Part shown: piece after piece, positions 13,146-17,651 of the stretch
How positions within the stretch are numbered: the stretch's first letter is position 1
How the letters are laid out: the number at the start of each line of letters is the position of its first letter
Source: Bacillota bacterium
Lineage (GTDB): Bacteria > Bacillota > Clostridia > Oscillospirales > Acutalibacteraceae
Direction of reading: 5' to 3'
DNA: 17,651 nt
NCBI GenBank assembly: GCA_023397245.1
Contig: JAEWUH010000172.1
Coordinates: 1-17,651, forward strand
Position numbers and translations under genes: made by a program
Notes under the pieces: model-generated
What the model was told of the DNA's origin: nothing
The model's database searches: none
What the model saw: the letters and a program-made list of their open reading frames with translations, nothing else

Positions 13146-13181
13146 CTTTCGGGCTGTTTTGATTATTAACTTAGGACGTGC

Positions 13182-14213
13182 TTATTTCAGGAAATCAGAG
13201 ACGTTGTCCTTGGTCACAAGGGCACTGTCAATCTTCATGCTCTTGGCATCTTTGCCATTCAGAAGATCAGCGGTCATCTTGATGGCCTCGTCGGCATATT
13301 TTTTTGAGTCCTGCTTGACGGTCGCGCACAAGCTGCCACTCTTGACAGCCTCAAGACCGGCCTGAGTGCCGTCAATGGCGTACACCTTGATCTGATCTTT
13401 TTTGTTGGCAAGACCAATCGCTTCCAGCGCGCCGAGCGCCATATCATCGTTGGCGGCAAGAATGACTTTCAGATTCGGATGCGCAACCAGCATATTCTGT
13501 GTGGTGGTCATTGCCTTATCTTTCTGCCAGTCACAAACCTCGGTTGCAACGATCTTGGCACTGCTGACCTTTCCGACTGCTTCCTTGAAGGCAGCAACGC
13601 GATTATCGGAGTGGAAGTTGCCTACAGGACCGCTGAGAATAGCAACCTCGGCGTTGTCGCAACTGCCCTGCTTAATCGCATAATCGGCAACGACTTGGCC
13701 TTGCTGATGCGGGTTGGCATCGATATACCAGCTGGCGCCGTTATCCTCGATATGTCCGGTGGTGACAATCACTTTCACACCTTTGTCCAGCGCAGCCTTG
13801 ACAACCTGAACTGGGGCCTCGGCATCGACCTGTTGGAAAACAATTGCATTGTAGCCGGAGGCGGTACATGTTTCGATCTGGCTGATCTGAGTGGCCGAGG
13901 TGTTCTGAGAGTCGAAATAATCCACGGTGAAGAGATCCGCATACTGCTTTGCAGCGCTGGTAAAATAATCCTTGACTGAAAGGCAGAAAGTATCCGAATA
14001 ACTCTTACAGATAAAGGCGACTTTGTACTTGCCGCTGGCGGTGCTCTGCGCTGCCGAACTGGCAACAGCGGAACTGGCGGACTGCGCATCGGATTGTGCA
14101 GTGGAAGAGGTCGTGCTGGTGCTGCTTGGATTGCTGGTGCCGCACGCGGCCATAACCAGTATCATTGCAGCAGAAAGAATAGCTGCCAAAGTTTTTTTGC
14201 CTGTTTTTTTCAT
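13182..14213 (-). CDS. Sugar ABC transporter substrate-binding lipoprotein (RbsB/Peripla_BP_4 type)
   Basis: The 343-residue lipoprotein has a signal peptide with lipobox MAAC (Cys24), a Ser/Thr/Gln-rich linker (25-60) and a periplasmic-binding-protein fold (about 62-343). Recognisable positions include the first strand YKVAFICKSYSDTF, NAIVFQQVDAEAPV, GVKVIVTTGH, ILSGPVGNFHSDNRVAAF, ILAANDDMALGALEA and YAIDGTQAGLEAV. This is the ribose/galactose/xylose (CUT2) class. GGAGGAG lies close before the ATG. A 123-base gap separates it from the permease gene, with a small hairpin CGGAA/TTCCG near 14300-14315, which may favour higher expression of this subunit. The ligand cannot be named. Confidence 0.92.
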   Translation of the reverse strand: MKKTGKKTLAAILSAAMILVMAACGTSNPSSTSTTSSTAQSDAQSASSAVASSAAQSTASGKYKVAFICKSYSDTFCLSVKDYFTSAAKQYADLFTVDYFDSQNTSATQISQIETCTASGYNAIVFQQVDAEAPVQVVKAALDKGVKVIVTTGHIEDNGASWYIDANPHQQGQVVADYAIKQGSCDNAEVAILSGPVGNFHSDNRVAAFKEAVGKVSSAKIVATEVCDWQKDKAMTTTQNMLVAHPNLKVILAANDDMALGALEAIGLANKKDQIKVYAIDGTQAGLEAVKSGSLCATVKQDSKKYADEAIKMTADLLNGKDAKSMKIDSALVTKDNVSDFLK

Positions 14214-14336
14214 TTTTTCTCCTCCTGTTTATAACTGCTTTTGAGGGACAGATCGAACCAGACTCCATCCCTTGTCCTTATTAAAATAGGATTGCAACGG
14301 AATTATATTTCCGCGGTTCGCCCTACAAAAGCCTAA

Positions 14337-15317
14337 TTAGTTCTTCTTGCCCTTGGTCAGCAGGTCGAGAATAACAGCAATGACAATGATGGCGCCGGTA
14401 AAAATCATCTGATAATAGGACTGAACCGACTTAAGTTGCAGGATATTGGTGATGATGCCCATAATGACGGAACCCACAATTGTGCCCGAGATACCGCCGA
14501 TGCCGCCCATCAGACTGGTGCCCCCGATAATAGCAGCCGTGATGGCGGTAAACTCAAGACCGACAGCCTCGGCCGGCTGTCCTGAGTTGAGGCGCGTCAT
14601 AAACAGTGCACCGGCTATGCCAATGAAAATTCCGTGAATCAAAAATATCAGGATCAGTGTTTTTTTGATGCTGATGCCGGATGCGGTCGCTGCCTCCGGG
14701 TTGCCGCCAACAGCATAGATATGCCGGCCCAACCGGGTGCGCTTGAGGATGAACCATGCTACCGCAATGCAGCCGATCATGATCAGACAGGAGTAGGGAA
14801 TGATATTAGCAATCCTGCCCTGACCCAGTTTAACGATACCGCCAATATTGTAAATCGGTACCCCGTTGGTATATATGTAGCAGGCACCGCGGCCGGCATT
14901 CATCATTGCCAGTGTGACGATAAACGCCGGCGCATTGAATTTAGCCACGATGGCTCCGGACATCATATTGACCGCTATGCCGAGCAGTACGGCGATTCCG
15001 ACTGCAAAGATACCAGCAAGAACGGAATTGAGACCGGAACCCGCCATCTGCTTGAACATTCCAACGCAAACGCAGCCGGTCAGGGCGACGATCGAGCCGC
15101 CAGAAAGGTCGGTCTGTCCGGCAATAATCAGCATAGTCATACCGCAGGAAACGATGGTAACAACCGCAATCTGCGAGAGCAGATTAATGATGTTATCTTT
15201 GGAGAGAAAGACCGGCGACAGACAGGAACAGATAATGATCAGGCCGATTAAAATTACTAGGATGCCATATTTGTTATAGAATTTTATTAGTTTGTCTTTG
15301 CTGAAAAGTGTCTTCAT
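14337..15317 (-). CDS. Sugar ABC transporter permease (RbsC-type)
   Basis: The 326-residue permease has eight to ten hydrophobic helices and the usual family motifs: GMTMLIIAGQTDLSGGSIVAL early on, NAPAFIVTLAMMNAGRG mid-protein, the cytoplasmic YAVGGNPEAATASGI coupling loop, and ITAAIIGGTSLMGGIG near the C-terminus. It forms the channel of a CUT2-type carbohydrate importer. GGGAGG lies six to seven bases before the ATG, and the ATG overlaps the stop codon of the ATPase gene by four bases, so the two are coupled. Confidence 0.95.
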   Translation of the reverse strand: MKTLFSKDKLIKFYNKYGILVILIGLIIICSCLSPVFLSKDNIINLLSQIAVVTIVSCGMTMLIIAGQTDLSGGSIVALTGCVCVGMFKQMAGSGLNSVLAGIFAVGIAVLLGIAVNMMSGAIVAKFNAPAFIVTLAMMNAGRGACYIYTNGVPIYNIGGIVKLGQGRIANIIPYSCLIMIGCIAVAWFILKRTRLGRHIYAVGGNPEAATASGISIKKTLILIFLIHGIFIGIAGALFMTRLNSGQPAEAVGLEFTAITAAIIGGTSLMGGIGGISGTIVGSVIMGIITNILQLKSVQSYYQMIFTGAIIVIAVILDLLTKGKKN

Positions 15318-16822
15318 TGTTTTCCTCCCACTGCCAAGCTCATTATTGCGTTCGGGTTTGCCTCCGCTCTAGTCAGTTCGCCCGCAATCGTCCCTTTTCT
15401 AATGACTAAGATCCGATCGCTCATGCCGAGCAGCTCTTCCATATCCGAATTGATCATAATGATCGCAAGGCCTGCATCCGTAAAGGTATTCATCATTTTA
15501 TAAATTTCGTATTTGGTCTTAACGTCAATGCCGCGAGTAGGTTCGTCCATGATCAGCACCTTTGGCCCCAGCGACATCCACTTTGCCAGTACAACTTTTT
15601 GCTGATTGCCGCCGGAAAGGGTCCATGTCCCGGTGGCCTCCGATGGGGCTTTAATCGAAAATTGGCGCATCATGTCAAGAACAAGTGATTTTTCTTTTTT
15701 CATTGGGATTACCTGACGGCCAAAGCTGTACCTCAGCGCCACAAGACTGATATTTTCCTCGATATCCCGCTGCAGAATCAGGCCGTCGCGGTGTCGATCC
15801 TCCGAGACCATGGCAATACCGTTACGGATCGAATCGTTGATGCTCTTGATGTCCAATTTTTCGCCGTCAAGGAAGACGTCGCCGCTGTCTTTTGTGTCAA
15901 GACCGATCATCGCTCGGGCAATCTCGGTTCTCCCCGCGCCGACCAAGCCCGACATCCCGAGAATTTCGCCTTTGCACACATGAAAGGAAATGTTGTCAAA
16001 AACACCCTTCCGGCTGAGCCCCTTTACCTCCAGCAGCACCTTTCCGGGCTGTGAGGTCCTAGGCGGATAGACCTCCTTCATCTCTCGGCCGACCATCTTT
16101 TCAATTAGCGAGGCCCGGGTAAATTCTTCCGCCTTGCCGGTGATGATGTGTTTGCCGTCGCGGAAGATCGAAATATAATCGGCAATGTTAAAGATTTCCT
16201 CTAATTTGTGTGAAATAAATATTATCGTGATGCCTTCCTGTTTCAGTTCAAAGATCTTTTTGAATAGGAACTGAGTCTCATGTTCCGTCAGAGAGGAGGT
16301 AGGCTCGTCCATAAGGATGACACGCGAGTTACAGGAAATCGATTTAACGATCTCGATCATTTGCGCATCGGCAATGGAGAGTTCGCGCATCCGTTTCGTG
16401 AGATCGAATTCCAAGCCCTGTTGTTTCAGAAAAGCCCGCGCACTGGCCATCATGCCTTTGTCATCAACATCCACCCGGCTTTTACCGACCATCTCGCGGC
16501 CGAGATAGAGATTTTGCACAACGGTCATCTCAGGGACAACATTAAGCTCCTGATAGATCATGGCGATTCCCTCCAGTCGCGCTTGTGCGCTGCTCTTGGG
16601 GTGCCAGCTGCGGCCCTCAAAAAGGATATCACCCGAGTCAATGCGGTATAAACCGTTAAGGACCTTCATCAGTGTTGATTTTCCGGCTCCGTTTTCACCG
16701 ACGATGCAGTGGATTGATCCCTTTCGAACGGAAAAAGAAATATCGTCCAATGCTTTTACGCCGGGGAATGATTTGCATACATGCTTGAATTCAAGAATCG
16801 CATCATTCTGTTTTGTGTCCAT
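15314..16822 (-). CDS. Sugar ABC transporter ATP-binding protein, two domains (RbsA/MglA-type)
   Basis: The 502-residue ATPase has two nucleotide-binding domains. Domain 1 carries Walker A GENGAGKST (42-50), Q-loop YQELNVVPEM, signature-like ELSIADAQ (147-154), Walker B VILMDEP (168-174) and switch ISHKLEE. Domain 2 has an altered P-loop GLVGAGRTE (292-300, Arg for Lys) as usual in this family, an intact LSGGNQQK (402-409) and VLIMDEPTRGID (422-433). It powers carbohydrate import with the adjacent permease and binding protein. GGAGG lies five bases before the ATG. It overlaps the preceding ROK gene by 20 bases and the permease gene by four. Confidence 0.95.
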   Translation of the reverse strand: MDTKQNDAILEFKHVCKSFPGVKALDDISFSVRKGSIHCIVGENGAGKSTLMKVLNGLYRIDSGDILFEGRSWHPKSSAQARLEGIAMIYQELNVVPEMTVVQNLYLGREMVGKSRVDVDDKGMMASARAFLKQQGLEFDLTKRMRELSIADAQMIEIVKSISCNSRVILMDEPTSSLTEHETQFLFKKIFELKQEGITIIFISHKLEEIFNIADYISIFRDGKHIITGKAEEFTRASLIEKMVGREMKEVYPPRTSQPGKVLLEVKGLSRKGVFDNISFHVCKGEILGMSGLVGAGRTEIARAMIGLDTKDSGDVFLDGEKLDIKSINDSIRNGIAMVSEDRHRDGLILQRDIEENISLVALRYSFGRQVIPMKKEKSLVLDMMRQFSIKAPSEATGTWTLSGGNQQKVVLAKWMSLGPKVLIMDEPTRGIDVKTKYEIYKMMNTFTDAGLAIIMINSDMEELLGMSDRILVIRKGTIAGELTRAEANPNAIMSLAVGGKQ

Positions 16823-17651
16823 CTGTACCTCCTACTCCCAGTATCTGTTCTGCCGTCAGGAGCAGCGTCCCGATCAAAACTACCGACTCGCCGAGAACGC
16901 TGTTGGTGATTCGATATCTACCCTCCGAGTTCTTATATACATATTTTTCGGTGTATTTCCTCAGCCGGCTAATCAGCGGCTCGCCGATCAGAGAAACGCC
17001 GCCGCCGATGGCAATTACGTCAGCGCTGAAAAAACAAAGCGCATTGCTCAGGGCAATTGAAAAAAGTTCCGCAGTCTCATCAAGAACACGCAGTGAATAG
17101 GGATCTTCCTGCCTAACTGCCTCCCCCCACATGATGCTGTCGATCTTTTCTTTCTCCCCACCCGAGAGTTTCCAAAGTAGGGAGTCCTCGGGGATATCGT
17201 CATTTTTGATTCGCCGCTCAATCCCCCAGCCGGAGCAAAAGTATTCCGTCTGATGCTGGTAGTTTGACACGGCCGGATCGCCGCCAAAGGGATTGAAAAT
17301 GTAGCTGTGGCCGATTTCCGCGGCCCCATAGCCCTGGCCGTTAAAAAGCTGGCTGTCCGCCACCAAACCGCCGCCGATGCCGCTGCCGAGATTAGTGTAA
17401 AAAAATATCTTGGCACCGCGGCCCGCGCCGAGTTTATATTCGCCCCATGTTGCAGCTCTGCTATCATTGAAGATAAAGGCGGGCACGCCCAGTCGCTTTT
17501 CTATCTCGCGACCCAGCGGGCAGCCATCCCAGCCGTTGATCTGGGAAGAAAAGATCACCGTACCCTTTCGGGTATCCACCGGGCCGCCAAAGCCCACGCC
17601 GGCACCGACGATTTTTCCCCCGAACGCTTTTGCCTCGGTCTGTATCAGCGG
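16803..17651 (-). CDS. ROK-family protein (sugar kinase or regulator), 5' end outside window
   Basis: At least 282 residues are visible and the frame stays open to the window edge. ROK hallmarks are IVGAGVGFGGPVD, the acidic motif FNDSRAATWGE holding the presumed catalytic Asp, the phosphate loop NLGSGIGGGLV, GAAEIGH, and AIGGGVS near the C-terminus. The usual cysteine-rich zinc motif (CxCGxxGCxE) that follows EIGH is not present; the corresponding part reads FNPFGGDPAVSN...EYFCSGWGIE. A ROK sugar kinase would phosphorylate the imported sugar, while an N-terminal HTH, out of view, would make it the operon's repressor. The end overlaps the ATPase gene by 20 bases, so it belongs to the operon. 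Confidence 0.85.
   Translation of the reverse strand, partial: PLIQTEAKAFGGKIVGAGVGFGGPVDTRKGTVIFSSQINGWDGCPLGREIEKRLGVPAFIFNDSRAATWGEYKLGAGRGAKIFFYTNLGSGIGGGLVADSQLFNGQGYGAAEIGHSYIFNPFGGDPAVSNYQHQTEYFCSGWGIERRIKNDDIPEDSLLWKLSGGEKEKIDSIMWGEAVRQEDPYSLRVLDETAELFSIALSNALCFFSADVIAIGGGVSLIGEPLISRLRKYTEKYVYKNSEGRYRITNSVLGESVVLIGTLLLTAEQILGVGGTDGHKTE

Noticed and set aside
14214..14336. Separate promoter for the binding-protein gene
   Set aside because: TTCGAT and TTATAA at 17 bases can be found, but the predicted transcription start would fall on the ribosome binding site.
14634..15251. Plus-strand 205-codon frame
   Set aside because: Antisense to the RbsC-type permease; no domain.

Overview
The window looks like chromosomal DNA of an endospore-forming, Gram-positive member of the Clostridia, probably near the Oscillospiraceae/Ruminococcaceae. 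The grounds are strong AGGAGG-type ribosome binding sites, mid-range base composition, a small spore-protein-like gene, LiaF-like and LytTR proteins, EpsG, an RbsABC-type sugar importer, and short palindromic intergenic repeats of a style common in that group. The genus cannot be fixed from the sequence alone.

Left part (1-8504), cell-envelope genes. Two forward membrane-protein genes come first: an LPG-synthase/UPF0104-type flippase-like protein and a DedA protein. A repeat-rich intergenic stretch follows. Next is a reverse, translationally coupled pair, a stand-alone LytTR DNA-binding protein and a LiaF-like four-helix membrane protein, then a reverse gene for a gamma-SASP-like small spore protein. 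A forward operon of four genes comes after: a secreted protein with a TolC-like internal repeat, a MacA/YknX-type membrane fusion protein, a MacB/YknY-type ATPase and a MacB/YknZ-type permease. The last three overlap end to end and presumably form one efflux or stress-resistance machine.

Middle (8505-11351), exopolysaccharide genes. A polyprenyl-phosphate sugar-1-phosphate transferase (reverse) and an EpsG-like polymerase (forward) diverge from one intergenic region. It holds two well-formed promoters and an inverted TTGTAA repeat that could coordinate them.

11352-12116 has no convincing protein gene. On the minus strand, promoter-like and terminator-like signals are arranged as at least two tandem non-coding RNA units. 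A short, possibly truncated lipoprotein gene follows on the plus strand.

12486-12975 is an integration scar: the 3' half of a tRNA-Lys(TTT) gene with its own terminator, att-side direct and inverted repeats, a small excisionase-like HTH gene and a possible integrase relic. The element should extend to the right.

Right part (13101-17651), a reverse operon for carbohydrate uptake: a ROK-family protein (cut by the window edge), a double-domain RbsA/MglA-type ATPase, an RbsC-type permease and a lipoprotein substrate-binding protein, ending in a terminator. The sugar cannot be named. The operon may be cargo of the integrated element, but the far end of that element is not in view.
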